From NCBI GenBank assembly GCA_963815495.1, contig CAWFGW010000030.1, positions 1-64,000 of the forward strand: a stretch of DNA of 64,000 bases. Reading direction: 5' to 3'. This DNA comes from CAWFGW01 sp963815495. Its GTDB lineage: Bacteria; Bacteroidota; Bacteroidia; Cytophagales; JAAEPT01. The position numbers and the translations under genes are program-made. The notes beneath the pieces were generated by a model. It searched no databases, was not told the origin of the DNA, and saw nothing but the letters and a program-made list of their open reading frames with translations. Positions 17,675 through 27,282 of this stretch are shown here, piece by piece (the first letter of the stretch is position 1; the number at the start of each line of letters is the position of its first letter).

Positions 17675-19210
17675 ATGAATATTGATCACGTTTTTAAAAC
17701 CTTAAATATTGCACCAATTAACAACGGAGCTTGCACTGGTATAGAATGGAAGGAAACCACTGGTTCTTCTCATTTTAACCACTCGCCAGTAGATGGCATG
17801 CGCTTACCAGAAGTTATTTGGGCAACACCAAAGGAATATGAAACAGTGATTACTACAGCAGAAGCTGCATTTTTAGAATGGAGAAAACTACCAGCCCCAC
17901 AACGAGGCGATGTAGTGAGACAAATAGGAGATGCTTTCCGATTATACAAGCAAGCATTGGGAACTCTTGTAACACTCGAAATGGGAAAATCTTTGCAGGA
18001 AGGGCTAGGAGAAGTGCAAGAGATGATTGACATCTGCGACTTTGCGGTTGGGCTATCTCGTCAATTGTATGGTTTAACCATGCACTCTGAACGTCCAGAA
18101 CATCGAATGTATGAGCAATATCACCCTTTAGGAATTGTAGGAATAATCAGTGCTTTTAACTTTCCTGTTGCCGTATGGTCATGGAACACCATGTTGGCCG
18201 TAGTTTGCGGTGACGTGTGTGTTTGGAAGCCGTCAGAAAAAACGCCTTTAACAGCGTTGGCTTGTCAGCACGTGATTAGGGAGGTTTTAATTAAAAACAA
18301 TGTTCCAGAGGGTGTATTTTCATTGCTAATAGGCGATGCCGAAATTGGTGAATTAATGTCCAACGATAAACGAATTCCATTGGTGTCAGCTACTGGTTCA
18401 ACCAGAATGGGGAAAATAGTTTCGGAAGCAGTATCCAAGAGATTAGGGAAATCCATTTTAGAATTAGGCGGAAATAACGCAGTCATAATTTCAGAAAAAG
18501 CCAACTTAGATTTAGCCATACGAGCGGTGTTGTTTGGTTCGGTAGGAACCTGTGGTCAACGTTGTACCACTACCAGACGATTGATTGTCCATTCGTCAAT
18601 ATACAATGAAGTAAAAGATCGATTGGTAGCAGCATATAGTAATTTAGTCATAGGAAATCCACTAGAGCCGCATAACATTGTTGGTCCTCTTATCGATAAA
18701 GATGCCGTAGTTAATTACCTACAAGCTATAGAAAACGTAATGAATGAAGGTGGTCGATTGTTAGTGGGTGGTGAGGTGTTATCAGGAGAAGAATATAAGT
18801 CGGGGACCTATGTAACGCCTGCAATAATTGAAGCGAATAATGATTATGCTACCGTTCAAATGGAAACTTTTGCACCTATATTATATCTCATTAATTATAC
18901 TGGCGATGTGGAAGATGCAATTGCTATTCAAAACGATGTAAAACAAGGTCTTTCGTCTGCTATATTTACACAAGACATGCAGGAAGCAGAGCTTTATTTG
19001 TCTGCACTGGGTAGTGATTGTGGTATTGCAAACGTGAACATTGGAACTTCAGGCGCGGAAATTGGTGGTGCTTTTGGCGGTGAAAAAGAAACTGGTGGAG
19101 GAAGAGAGTCGGGTTCTGATGCTTGGAAAGCGTACATGAGAAGACAGACTAACACAATTAATTATGGAAAAACCTTGCCTCTTGCACAAGGTATCAATTT
19201 TAATATTTAA
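17675..19210 (+). CDS. amaB: ALDH7-type aldehyde dehydrogenase (alpha-aminoadipic semialdehyde dehydrogenase-like)
   Basis: 511 residues, matching antiquitin/ALDH7. The family oxidises alpha-aminoadipate semialdehyde to aminoadipate with NAD in lysine breakdown. Visible marks are the nucleotide-binding Asn in SAFNFPVAVWSWN, the general-base Glu in LELGGNNAVI and the nucleophile Cys in GTCGQRCTTTRR. The C-terminal region GGAFGGEKETGGGRESGSD is the ALDH7 version of the family motif. The substrate is inferred from family. No lysine aminotransferase gene is adjacent; the following response-regulator gene starts 38 bases after the stop. Confidence 0.85.
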   Translation: MNIDHVFKTLNIAPINNGACTGIEWKETTGSSHFNHSPVDGMRLPEVIWATPKEYETVITTAEAAFLEWRKLPAPQRGDVVRQIGDAFRLYKQALGTLVTLEMGKSLQEGLGEVQEMIDICDFAVGLSRQLYGLTMHSERPEHRMYEQYHPLGIVGIISAFNFPVAVWSWNTMLAVVCGDVCVWKPSEKTPLTALACQHVIREVLIKNNVPEGVFSLLIGDAEIGELMSNDKRIPLVSATGSTRMGKIVSEAVSKRLGKSILELGGNNAVIISEKANLDLAIRAVLFGSVGTCGQRCTTTRRLIVHSSIYNEVKDRLVAAYSNLVIGNPLEPHNIVGPLIDKDAVVNYLQAIENVMNEGGRLLVGGEVLSGEEYKSGTYVTPAIIEANNDYATVQMETFAPILYLINYTGDVEDAIAIQNDVKQGLSSAIFTQDMQEAELYLSALGSDCGIANVNIGTSGAEIGGAFGGEKETGGGRESGSDAWKAYMRRQTNTINYGKTLPLAQGINFNI

Positions 19211-19247
19211 GTTTAGGACAGGTAAAAGAACAAAACTATTTTTGGCT

Positions 19248-19643
19248 ATGAAAAACAATGCAGTTATGCTAGTTGACGACAGAGAAGTCGACAACATTTT
19301 ACACGCAGACAAGATTAAAAAGGCAGAGTTCGCAAGTGTGGTTTATCAAAGTAACTCCGCTGAAAGTGCACTTGATTTACTAAAGAACTTAGCACTTATT
19401 TCTACTAAGAAAGAGAATAAACTTCCTGCTTATATTTTTGTCGACTTAGACATGCCGGTAATGGATGGTATTCAGTTTTTGGAAGAGTTTGATAAAATGG
19501 ATGACTTCATCAAAGAATCTTGCCGTGTAGTAATGCTTTCCGCTACAATGAATACGGATGACATCCGTGAAGCAAGGACTAACCCTAGTTTGTATAAGTT
19601 TCTGATGAAGCCGCTTAATGTAAAAGACTTGTTAGCACTTTAA
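19248..19643 (+). CDS. Single-domain response regulator (CheY-like receiver)
   Basis: 131 residues consisting of a receiver domain only: acidic pocket Asp10/Asp11 (MLVDDREVDN), predicted phosphoacceptor Asp66 (FVDLDMPVMDG), conserved Ser in VVMLSATM and Lys in FLMKPL. No output domain is present, so it should act by protein-protein contact in a phosphorelay. I chose the ATG at 19248 because the frame upstream runs back into the aldehyde dehydrogenase gene and adds no receiver sequence. Its stop overlaps the stop of the convergent ABC gene by four bases. The partner kinase is not in the window. Confidence 0.88.
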   Translation: MKNNAVMLVDDREVDNILHADKIKKAEFASVVYQSNSAESALDLLKNLALISTKKENKLPAYIFVDLDMPVMDGIQFLEEFDKMDDFIKESCRVVMLSATMNTDDIREARTNPSLYKFLMKPLNVKDLLAL

Positions 19644-20593
19644 TTCTTTAAGCTAATGTAGACCTCATCATTAATATTAAGGCTTGTATTGTCCGAATAA
19701 GCGTAGAAAACACCGTTTTCATTCGTAAGTTTTACAAGTTGCTGGAAACCCCAGAAATCAACCCTTACGATGGTGGCTTTAAAACTATTTGTCGATTTTT
19801 TTGTCGAGAGTGATAATTTTTCAGGCCTAACAAATCGTAAATTTGAATGACCACTAATACTTCTTAAGTCACTAACAGGACCAAAAAACTCTGCAACATA
19901 TTTAGACTTTGGTTGAAAATATAGTTTGTCAGGCGTACCAATTTGTACGATTTTCCCCGATTTCATCACGACAATTCGATCTGAAAGTGCAAGGGCATCT
20001 TGCGTGTCGTGAGTGACAAAAATAATAGAAATTCCTTCTTGTCGAACAATCGCTTTAATTTCGTTTTTTAAACGTCTTCTTAAAGCAGGGTCAAGCTGGC
20101 TCAAAGGCTCATCCATAAGAAGCAATTTGGGGCTTTTAGCTATCGCTGAAGCAAAAGCGACTCGTTGTTGCTCTCCACCACTCATCAGTCGTGGGATGGA
20201 ATTTTCCCTTTCTGTAAGTTTAAATAAATTGAGAAGGTATTTGATTCGTTTGTTTACATGTGAATCGTTGAATCTTCTTAGTTTATATTCAAGTGTCTCA
20301 CGAACAGTGTGATTAGGAAAAGTGTCATAATCTTGATCTACTTTTTCAATTAAAGGGTGACCTAGAATTAGTAAATCTTTTGGTCCTTTCACTCGTTCTC
20401 CTTCTAGGTTTATTAGTCCTTCATCGAGATCTTGATAGCCGTTGATTAGTTTTAACAAAGTGGATTTACCACAGCCACTTTCACCCAAAATAGAGACAAA
20501 TTCATTTTCTTTCACATTCAATGAAACGCCATTTACTGCTGGAGAATCTCTCTCAGGAAATGTTTTTTTAATGTTTTTTATCTCTAATAACAC
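19640..20593 (-). CDS. ABC transporter ATP-binding protein (PotA/FbpC type, with TOBE-like tail)
   Basis: 317 residues. The nucleotide-binding domain has Walker A GESGCGKST near residue 37, signature MSGGEQQRVA, Walker B LLLMDEP and the switch His in IFVTHDTQDA. From about residue 235 a beta-rich TOBE-like tail follows, as in importers of the spermidine/iron/molybdate class. No permease or binding-protein gene is beside it, so it must work with subunits encoded elsewhere. The start is GTG, three bases after the stop of the upstream HhH gene, suggesting co-transcription. The substrate is unknown. Confidence 0.85.
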   Translation of the reverse strand: MLLEIKNIKKTFPERDSPAVNGVSLNVKENEFVSILGESGCGKSTLLKLINGYQDLDEGLINLEGERVKGPKDLLILGHPLIEKVDQDYDTFPNHTVRETLEYKLRRFNDSHVNKRIKYLLNLFKLTERENSIPRLMSGGEQQRVAFASAIAKSPKLLLMDEPLSQLDPALRRRLKNEIKAIVRQEGISIIFVTHDTQDALALSDRIVVMKSGKIVQIGTPDKLYFQPKSKYVAEFFGPVSDLRSISGHSNLRFVRPEKLSLSTKKSTNSFKATIVRVDFWGFQQLVKLTNENGVFYAYSDNTSLNINDEVYISLKN

Positions 20594-20596
20594 GTG

Positions 20597-21505
20597 CTAA
20601 ATTTTAAGATATGGTGCAACTTTAACAAAAACACTATCAGGTACTAATTGATTTTTCTGTAAATCTTTTACCTGATTGAATCCACCAAATTTTTGCCTAA
20701 AATTAAAGATATTTTTAACATACTCATATTCTAAATAAGGGTGTTTTAATAACTCTTTGAAAGTAGCTTTGTTTAGATCAAGTTTGATTACATCTTCTGA
20801 AATAGTAGCAGTGTTTTTAATCAATATTTCCACGGTTTCTTTAGGTATGCCATATACTTCATAAAGTTGCTCTGTATTATAAAATCCCCCTAAACGATTT
20901 CTGTATTTAACAATTCGCGAAGCAAAAACTTTTCCAATCCCAGGTAATAGTTGAAGCTCCACACTATCAACGGTTGAGAGGTCAAAAGTTAAATTTAATG
21001 GACGCGGCTTTGGATCTTGAGGGTAATAACTTACTGGAGTTGACGGGGTGCTTTTTTCTTTATTTAATTGTTCTTGATTTGCTTTTTGAACACTTTTTTC
21101 AGGAAGTTCAATGTACTTCTCTAACTTTTGATAGATTGAATCAGGAAAGCCATATATCTTGGTCAAATCTTTTTTAATCCTAAATTTTCCACCAGCTTCT
21201 CGATAGTTAATGATGCGGTTAGCAAGATAGTTAGGCACCCCTAATGCTTCGAAATCTGTTTCTGTGTTAGGATCAAAATGATGTAATTTTACGGATGTTG
21301 ATACAGGTTTATGTTGTTGGATTAAGGAGTCTAGGTCAGTAATAGTAAGTGATGAAAAATATGGACTTTCATTCCCCATATTGCGGTAGATGAAAGTTCC
21401 GAAGATTATCAGCAGCATTAAAATAATCAACACTAAAGTACCTCTAGCTTCGCTATGAGAAACATAAAAATAGTCGCGAGTAATTTTAATCAGCTTTTGC
21501 CACAT
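20597..21505 (-). CDS. Helix-hairpin-helix (ComEA-like) membrane-anchored protein
   Basis: 302 residues. One hydrophobic segment near residues 20-40 is followed by helix-hairpin-helix repeats: FEALGVPNYLANRIINYREAGGKF, LQLLPGIGKVFASRIVKYRNRLGGF and LLKHPYLEYEYVKNIFNFRQKFGGF. This resembles ComEA, which binds double-stranded DNA during natural transformation, but the multi-HhH form of Bacteroidota is uncharacterised. Membrane anchoring would place the HhH part in the periplasm. It is followed immediately by the ABC ATPase gene. Confidence 0.85.
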   Translation of the reverse strand: MWQKLIKITRDYFYVSHSEARGTLVLIILMLLIIFGTFIYRNMGNESPYFSSLTITDLDSLIQQHKPVSTSVKLHHFDPNTETDFEALGVPNYLANRIINYREAGGKFRIKKDLTKIYGFPDSIYQKLEKYIELPEKSVQKANQEQLNKEKSTPSTPVSYYPQDPKPRPLNLTFDLSTVDSVELQLLPGIGKVFASRIVKYRNRLGGFYNTEQLYEVYGIPKETVEILIKNTATISEDVIKLDLNKATFKELLKHPYLEYEYVKNIFNFRQKFGGFNQVKDLQKNQLVPDSVFVKVAPYLKI

Positions 21506-21531
21506 AAAAAATCACTTGTTGTACAGTCGAT

Positions 21532-23031
21532 TTACTTATCTTTAATGAAAGCTAAGAATTTCTGAAGCTCGTCTTTAACAATTGGAAGTAAGAGATAAAG
21601 TCCCATAATGTTGGGAAAACACATGGCTAATATAGCACAATCAGAAAAGCTAATTACTGCACCCATGCTCGACATTGCCCCTACCACTACAAATATGCAA
21701 AAGATACCTTTATATAGTATTTCATTTCGCTTAGAGACACCAAATAAATATCCCCATGCCTGTAATCCATAATAAGACCACGAAATCATTGTAGAAAAAG
21801 CAAATAATACAGCCGCTACCATAATAATATACTGCGCTCCTGGAATTACACTAGCAAAAGCTGACGAGGTGACTTCAATTCCACCAACACTGCTTTCAGC
21901 ATTGTAAAAGCCTGTGATAATAAGAACAACAGCTGTCATTGTACAAACTACCACTGTATCAATAAACGGTTCTAAGAGGGCTACAATTCCTTCACTTGCT
22001 GGGAATCGGGTTTTCACTGCAGAGTGGGCAATGGATGCTGACCCTATGCCAGCTTCATTCGAAAAGGCAGCACGTTGAATACCCACAATCATCACACCTA
22101 TAAAACCACCAAATGCGGCTTCTGCATTGAAAGCACCATTTATTATAGCCATAAAAGCTGTAGGGATTTGATCAAAGCGAGCAAAAAGAATGTAAAGTGC
22201 TGCTGCTACATAAATGACTACCATGAAAGGTACAATTTTGTCAGTTACTTTGGCGATACTTTTGATTCCACCAATAATGACCACACCAACCAGTAAAGCC
22301 ATGATTAGGCCAAAGATAAAACTCGCAGTAGCAGAATGTTCAAAAACGCCAATCGAAGCCATTTGTTTGTATGCTTGATTCGATTGGAACATGTTACCAC
22401 CACCAAAAGATCCAAACACACAGAACACAGCAAATGCTCCCGCTAGCAACTTCCCAAAGCCAGCGAAACCAGGTTTAAAGCCAGCTATGCCATTGCTCAG
22501 GTAATACATTGGACCACCATGAACGGTACCGTCTTCATCAATTTTTCTATATTTTACTCCTAAAGTACATTCAACAAATTTTGAAGACATCCCCAATAGA
22601 CCTGTTAAAATCATCCAAAAAGTAGCACCAGGACCACCTAATGAGATTGCAGCAGCTACTCCAGCAATATTTCCCAAACCAACTGTGCCAGATAATGCGG
22701 CTGTTAATGCTTGAAAGTGTGTTACTTCTCCTTCATCGTCTTCACTACTATAATTCCCTTTAACAATACGTAATGCCAAAAGGAACGATCTTAAATTGAT
22801 AAATTTAAAGTAGATGGTGAAAATTAATGCACCTATAAGAAGCCAAAGAATAATGAATGGGATTTTAACACCTCCTACTTCGAAGTAGGCTAACACTACT
22901 GGTTCAACAAAGCCATAAACAAAACCATCAAATAACTCTGTAACCAGATTTCTCTTTTTAACGGCTTGTTCTGCAAATACAGACGTGATAGAAATTAAAA
23001 CGAGTAATGTTGTGCTGGTAAGTCTCTTCAT
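21532..23031 (-). CDS. Alanine/glycine:cation symporter (AGCS) family protein
   Basis: 499 residues with roughly eleven hydrophobic helices preceded by a cleavable-looking leader (residues 1-20, ending FAEQ). Family motifs include HFQALTAALSGTVGLGNIAGVA near residue 103 and AAFSNEAGIGSASIAHSAVKT. The family couples uptake of alanine or glycine to Na+ or H+ in the inner membrane. The exact amino acid is not determined. It lies four bases after the sugar-nucleotide reductase gene in the same transcription direction. Confidence 0.88.
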   Translation of the reverse strand: MKRLTSTTLLVLISITSVFAEQAVKKRNLVTELFDGFVYGFVEPVVLAYFEVGGVKIPFIILWLLIGALIFTIYFKFINLRSFLLALRIVKGNYSSEDDEGEVTHFQALTAALSGTVGLGNIAGVAAAISLGGPGATFWMILTGLLGMSSKFVECTLGVKYRKIDEDGTVHGGPMYYLSNGIAGFKPGFAGFGKLLAGAFAVFCVFGSFGGGNMFQSNQAYKQMASIGVFEHSATASFIFGLIMALLVGVVIIGGIKSIAKVTDKIVPFMVVIYVAAALYILFARFDQIPTAFMAIINGAFNAEAAFGGFIGVMIVGIQRAAFSNEAGIGSASIAHSAVKTRFPASEGIVALLEPFIDTVVVCTMTAVVLIITGFYNAESSVGGIEVTSSAFASVIPGAQYIIMVAAVLFAFSTMISWSYYGLQAWGYLFGVSKRNEILYKGIFCIFVVVGAMSSMGAVISFSDCAILAMCFPNIMGLYLLLPIVKDELQKFLAFIKDK

Positions 23032-23034
23032 AAT

Positions 23035-23946
23035 TTATAGTTCTAGTTTTTTCATTTGTTCATCCAAAATTTGGATTCCTTCTGTGAAACTATGGGGTTT
23101 ATATCCCAATTCTTTTCTTGCTTTATCGATTATAAACCCTGTTTTTGGAGGCCTTTTAGCTGTTTGAGAGAATTTGCTCCCATCAGTTTCGGTTATAAAT
23201 GATTTGTCAAGATTGAAATAATTAGCTGTGAAGATGGCCATTTGATAAGGGTTCAAAAAATCTTCCCCTGAAATATTATAGATGCCAGTAGCATTATTTT
23301 TAGCAATTAAGAAACACCCTTGAGCCAAGTCTTCTGCGAGCGTAGGACTTCGCCATTGGTCGTTAACCACGTTTATTGGTTTTTTGTTTTCGATGGAATT
23401 TTTTACCCAAAGGATGATGTTGGAACGACTCATACCTTCGCAGATGCCATAAACTAATACGGTTCTGGCAATAGCCCAAGGCGCTGTGCATGACTGAACT
23501 ATTTTTTCCGCTTTAAGTTTGCTTTCTCCATAATAACTTACAGGATTAGCCATCGCCTCTTCCGTATAAGGACCAGCCTCACCGTCAAAAATAAAGTCAG
23601 TAGAAAGGTGAATTAGGTGGATATTGAGCTTATTGCAGGCATTTACTAGATACTGAACGGCAGTTACATTTAATAAATCACATCCTTGTTTATCTTCTTC
23701 ACACTGGTCGACATTTGTCATTGCTGCAGTGTTGATGATATAGTCAGGGCGGTATTTTTCTAAAACTTCATTCACATCACTTTCTTTTGTGATATCCATT
23801 TGAGCATAGGTATATCCTTCTTGAAAAATCATACGGTTTTCCCCACGTGCAGTAGCAATTAAATCATAGTCACTAGTAGCAATTAAGTGAACAAGTTTTT
23901 GACCTAAAAGTCCATTGGAGCCGGTAACTAAAATTTTCTTTTTCAT
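23035..23946 (-). CDS. dTDP-4-dehydrorhamnose reductase-like (RmlD family) oxidoreductase
   Basis: 303 residues of the extended-SDR RmlD type: Gly-rich loop VTGSNGLLGQKL near the N-terminus, TAAMTNVDQCE, HLSTDFIFDG and the YYGESK catalytic Tyr/Lys pair. The family reduces nucleotide-activated keto-sugars. No other rhamnose genes are adjacent, so the true substrate is open; similar stand-alone genes are common in flavobacteria. It overlaps the cyclophilin gene by one base, indicating an operon. Confidence 0.82.
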   Translation of the reverse strand: MKKKILVTGSNGLLGQKLVHLIATSDYDLIATARGENRMIFQEGYTYAQMDITKESDVNEVLEKYRPDYIINTAAMTNVDQCEEDKQGCDLLNVTAVQYLVNACNKLNIHLIHLSTDFIFDGEAGPYTEEAMANPVSYYGESKLKAEKIVQSCTAPWAIARTVLVYGICEGMSRSNIILWVKNSIENKKPINVVNDQWRSPTLAEDLAQGCFLIAKNNATGIYNISGEDFLNPYQMAIFTANYFNLDKSFITETDGSKFSQTAKRPPKTGFIIDKARKELGYKPHSFTEGIQILDEQMKKLEL

Positions 23947-24569
23947 TATTTATCGTAGGTATACCCGTAAAGTTTTGTGATTTTTTTTCGCTTGACTTCT
24001 TCCACCGTCACTGTCATAGTGATGTCTTTCATAGGTCTGTTCATCGCACCAGTTTCTGCATTTGCTATTTTATCAACGACTTCCATTCCTTTAATGATTA
24101 TCCCAAACACGGTATAATGTCCATCTAGATGTGGAGTACCTTCTGAATTGTGTACGATGTAAAACTGCGAACCACTGGATTCTTGTTTTGGATTTACCAT
24201 GTCACCTTTTCTTGCTGCTGCAAGTGCCCCCTTTACATGTTTGTAATTGGTGAATTCTGCGGGTATTGTGTAACCTGGTCCACCTTGACCATCATCAGCA
24301 GGATTGTCATTTTTAGAATTAGGATCACCACCTTGAATCATAAAATCTTTGATTACGCGATGAAAGGTAGTGCTATCATAAAAGCCTTTTTTAACTAACT
24401 CGATGAAATTGGCTTTATGTTTTGGTGTTTCTTCAAATAAAATAAAAACCATATCACCATATGCTGTAGAGATGGTAACTACCGAGTCATATTTTTTCTT
24501 TTTTGGTGGTTTCGCTTCTGAAGTATAGCAAACTAAAAAAGCCAATAATATAAAAGTGAATCTTTTCAT
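23946..24569 (-). CDS. Secreted cyclophilin-type peptidyl-prolyl isomerase
   Basis: 207 residues. A signal peptide (MKRFTFILLAFLVCYTSEA) is followed by a Lys-rich stretch and a cyclophilin domain with FHRVIKDFMIQGGD (catalytic Arg), GSQFYIVHN and HLDGHYTVFG. It catalyses cis-trans isomerisation of prolyl bonds, here probably in the periplasm. It lies in a minus-strand series after hemC with a 9-base gap. Confidence 0.9.
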   Translation of the reverse strand: MKRFTFILLAFLVCYTSEAKPPKKKKYDSVVTISTAYGDMVFILFEETPKHKANFIELVKKGFYDSTTFHRVIKDFMIQGGDPNSKNDNPADDGQGGPGYTIPAEFTNYKHVKGALAAARKGDMVNPKQESSGSQFYIVHNSEGTPHLDGHYTVFGIIIKGMEVVDKIANAETGAMNRPMKDITMTVTVEEVKRKKITKLYGYTYDK

Positions 24570-24578
24570 TGTTATGAT

Positions 24579-25496
24579 TTATAGTGTTTTTCGTATATCT
24601 TCTAATACTTTATCGCCACCCATGGCCATTATTTCTTTAGCTAGAGAAGTACCTAGTAATTCAGCATCTTGGATACGTGCTGTTAACGTTTTTTTTAAGA
24701 AATTTTGTCCGTCTAAACTAACAATGCCACCATTAATAGTCAAGGTTTCGTTTTCAAGAGTACAGTTAGCAAACACAGGGATGCTACAACCACCGTTTAA
24801 ATATTTTAAATAAGCACGCTCGGCTTTTAAACATGATTCTGTGTATGAATCATTGCATGCTGCGCGTATTGCTTCTTTTTTTTCTTTACTTAAGGATGTT
24901 GCAACTTCAATGGCAATGGTTCCTTGACCCACTGCAGGGATAAACTTTCTGAAAGGAAGTTTATAAGAGATATATTGATCCATTTCCATTCGATGTACCC
25001 CAGCATAGGCTAACATAAGGGCATCACAATGTCCGTCTTGGAGTTTTTGGAAACGGGTTTGTAAATTACCCCGCATATCTACAATTTTTGCTTGTGGATA
25101 GAAATGCTTTAAAAAGGCCACTCTTCGTGTGGATGAAGTACCAATCACAATATCACCCTCAATGGATTTCGTTTTATCCATTGCAACTAATACATCATTC
25201 ACTTCTTCTCGCTTGGTAAAGGCAATGATTTCTAGGTCTGGTCCCAAATCAGATTGTAAATCTTTTGCTGAATGTACGGCAATATCTACTTCACCACTTA
25301 ACAACCCGTTTTCAAGCTCTTCAGTAAAAACGCCTTTACTGCCTATCTTCGATAAAGAACGATCAAGTATTTGGTCTCCTTTAGTATCAAAAGAAACAAT
25401 TTCTGTTTCCAGCCCTACATCTTGAAGAAGATGTTCAATGTGATAGGTTTGCCAAAGGGCTAATTTGCTTTTACGTGTTGCTATTCTAATTTTCAT
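24579..25496 (-). CDS. hemC: Hydroxymethylbilane synthase (porphobilinogen deaminase)
   Basis: 305 residues. HemC polymerises four porphobilinogens into hydroxymethylbilane in haem synthesis. Visible features are the N-terminal IRIATRKSKLALWQ, the catalytic Asp region AVHSAKDLQSD, GTSSTRRVA, and the dipyrromethane-cofactor Cys237 in NGGCSIPV. Length is normal. No other haem gene is adjacent; it is placed four bases after holB and ahead of the cyclophilin. Confidence 0.93.
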   Translation of the reverse strand: MKIRIATRKSKLALWQTYHIEHLLQDVGLETEIVSFDTKGDQILDRSLSKIGSKGVFTEELENGLLSGEVDIAVHSAKDLQSDLGPDLEIIAFTKREEVNDVLVAMDKTKSIEGDIVIGTSSTRRVAFLKHFYPQAKIVDMRGNLQTRFQKLQDGHCDALMLAYAGVHRMEMDQYISYKLPFRKFIPAVGQGTIAIEVATSLSKEKKEAIRAACNDSYTESCLKAERAYLKYLNGGCSIPVFANCTLENETLTINGGIVSLDGQNFLKKTLTARIQDAELLGTSLAKEIMAMGGDKVLEDIRKTL

Positions 25497-25500
25497 GGAA

Positions 25501-26622
25501 TTAGGCTTTTAGCAAGGATGATAAGTTTAACGATAAATCTAAGAAAGTAATCTTAGGATTTGCATTTCTTTCCAAGTGGAAAAAGGCAGTATTTAAACTA
25601 GAGCTAAAAGCCATCATTTTATCCATCGTAATTACTTTAGAGAAGTTAGCGACAAATGTTTTTTCAGACTCTTTTAATCGAAGAAGCTGGTTTGAGTCGC
25701 TTTGAAATAAAAGCAGGTTACGCGTCATATTGATTCCAAACTGTAACAAGGCTTTTTGATTTGTCTTACTGAGTTTTTGAAAATCTTCAGAGAGAGTGAC
25801 TAGTTCGGTTAGGTTCCGCGTAAAGCACAGTCGCATCCATGTTTGAAAAAGTTCGTTGCTATCACTTTCTTCCCCAAAACAAAGCTTTAGGGCTTCATTA
25901 ACATTGTTTTGCTCCAGTTGGGAAGCATGTAAGGCTTGCTCTTCGGTGATTCCAAATGTCTTTTGAAGTGTTTCAGAAACTTCATTGGCTTGGTAAGTGG
26001 GGATGGTAACTATTTGTGTTCTCGATATGATGGTAGCCAAATTGCTTTCCAAACTGTTAGAGATGAGTAGGAAAAGCGTTTTTTCTGGAGGCTCTTCTAA
26101 AATTTTTAAGATGGAGTTTGCGGCTGCCTGATTCATCATTTCTGGAAGCCAGATGAATACCATTTTGTATTCACCTTCAAATGCTTTTAAAGAAATGTTT
26201 TTGACAATATTCCTGCTTTCATCTACCGAAATAATACACTGTTTATTTTCTGCTTGAATAAAGTTGGCCCAGTCTGGTAAAGAACTGTAGGGATTTTGAC
26301 TCAAAAAAGAACGCCAGTTAGCAATAATTTCTGCGCGTTGTTTGTCTTTATCTCCTGAACCTAATGAGTAACTTGGAAAGACATATTGTACATCAGGATG
26401 AATATGCTTTTGCATTTTTATACAAGAAGAGCATACACCACAAGAATCATTAATATTTCTATTTTCACAGTTAATGTACGATGCATAAGCAAGGGCCATA
26501 GCCATGTTGGCTGATCCCGTGGTACCCAAGAACATTTGTGCGTGAGCAACATGCGAATCAGCGACTGATTGAATCAGTGATTGTTTAACATGAGACAGAC
26601 CTACGATTTGTGAAAATTGCAT
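25501..26622 (-). CDS. holB: DNA polymerase III delta' subunit (clamp loader)
   Basis: 373 residues, related to the AAA+ clamp-loader subunits. It starts FSQIVGLSHVKQSL, has a degenerate P-loop (GTTGSANMAM) as expected for the non-hydrolysing delta' subunit, and a four-Cys zinc site in CENRNINDSCGVCSSC. The sensor region ILEEPPEKTLFLLIS is typical. The protein helps load the beta clamp. The frame is clear, and the gene begins the minus-strand group holB-hemC-cyclophilin. Confidence 0.88.
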   Translation of the reverse strand: MQFSQIVGLSHVKQSLIQSVADSHVAHAQMFLGTTGSANMAMALAYASYINCENRNINDSCGVCSSCIKMQKHIHPDVQYVFPSYSLGSGDKDKQRAEIIANWRSFLSQNPYSSLPDWANFIQAENKQCIISVDESRNIVKNISLKAFEGEYKMVFIWLPEMMNQAAANSILKILEEPPEKTLFLLISNSLESNLATIISRTQIVTIPTYQANEVSETLQKTFGITEEQALHASQLEQNNVNEALKLCFGEESDSNELFQTWMRLCFTRNLTELVTLSEDFQKLSKTNQKALLQFGINMTRNLLLFQSDSNQLLRLKESEKTFVANFSKVITMDKMMAFSSSLNTAFFHLERNANPKITFLDLSLNLSSLLKA

Positions 26623-26685
26623 AAACGCTCAAATATATGCCTATTTTGATAGAAGAAAAAATACAAGGGGAAAGGGGGTAGAAAG

Positions 26686-26713
26686 AAAAAAAGCGGCCAT
26701 TGGCCGCTTTTAA
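26686..26713 (-). terminator. Terminator after the bamA-OmpH gene string
   Basis: A near-perfect palindrome, AAAGCGGCCA (26690-26699) against TGGCCGCTTT (26701-26710). On the minus strand it is followed by a T-rich tract. It lies just past the second OmpH gene and before holB. Confidence 0.75.
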
Positions 26714-26716
26714 TTT

Positions 26717-27271
26717 TTAGTTTTGCTCTAGTTCTTTTTTCAGTTCCTCTGAAACCGGAATGCCTAACTTTTCAAATATTTTCAGCGTTAGGTTATCTCC
26801 TTTTGATTTTGCATATAAAACAATGGATGTACCATTGCTAGTCGAACCATTGAATACATAGTCATATCCATTTTCTTTCGCGACTGCTTCGATAGCTGCT
26901 TCAATTTCGTCCAAAACAGGTGCTAACAATGTTTCTTGCTTTTGCATTAACTTCATTTGTGCATTGTTTTGCATATCCTCAATTCTATTTTGAGCATCTT
27001 GAAGTTCTTTTTGCTTATCAGCTTTTACAATGTCAGACATCATCGCTTCCCCTTTTTGATACTGAGCCACTCTTGCTTGAAATTCCTGAGTTTGTGTTTG
27101 GATGTCTTTTCTATACTGATTAGTTAATGTTTCAATCTCTGATTGAATTTCTTTCATTTTAGGATGTGATTCCAAAATGAACTCTACATTGGTGTAAGCT
27201 AATTTTAAGCCTTGAGCGTGAATACTTAACGATGCGATAGCTAATACTGCTGTTACTAATATCTTTTTCAT
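26717..27271 (-). CDS. OmpH/Skp family periplasmic chaperone (second copy)
   Basis: 184 residues: a signal peptide (residues 1-19, ending IHAQG), a coiled-coil-forming helical region (~35-115, QSEIETLTNQYRKDIQTQTQEFQ) and the end domain with YDYVFNGSTSN. The family holds unfolded outer-membrane proteins on the way to BamA. It follows the sister gene by 11 bases and is the last gene of the uppS-bamA-ompH-ompH string. Confidence 0.9.
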   Translation of the reverse strand: MKKILVTAVLAIASLSIHAQGLKLAYTNVEFILESHPKMKEIQSEIETLTNQYRKDIQTQTQEFQARVAQYQKGEAMMSDIVKADKQKELQDAQNRIEDMQNNAQMKLMQKQETLLAPVLDEIEAAIEAVAKENGYDYVFNGSTSNGTSIVLYAKSKGDNLTLKIFEKLGIPVSEELKKELEQN

Positions 27272-27282
27272 ATCTGTGTTAT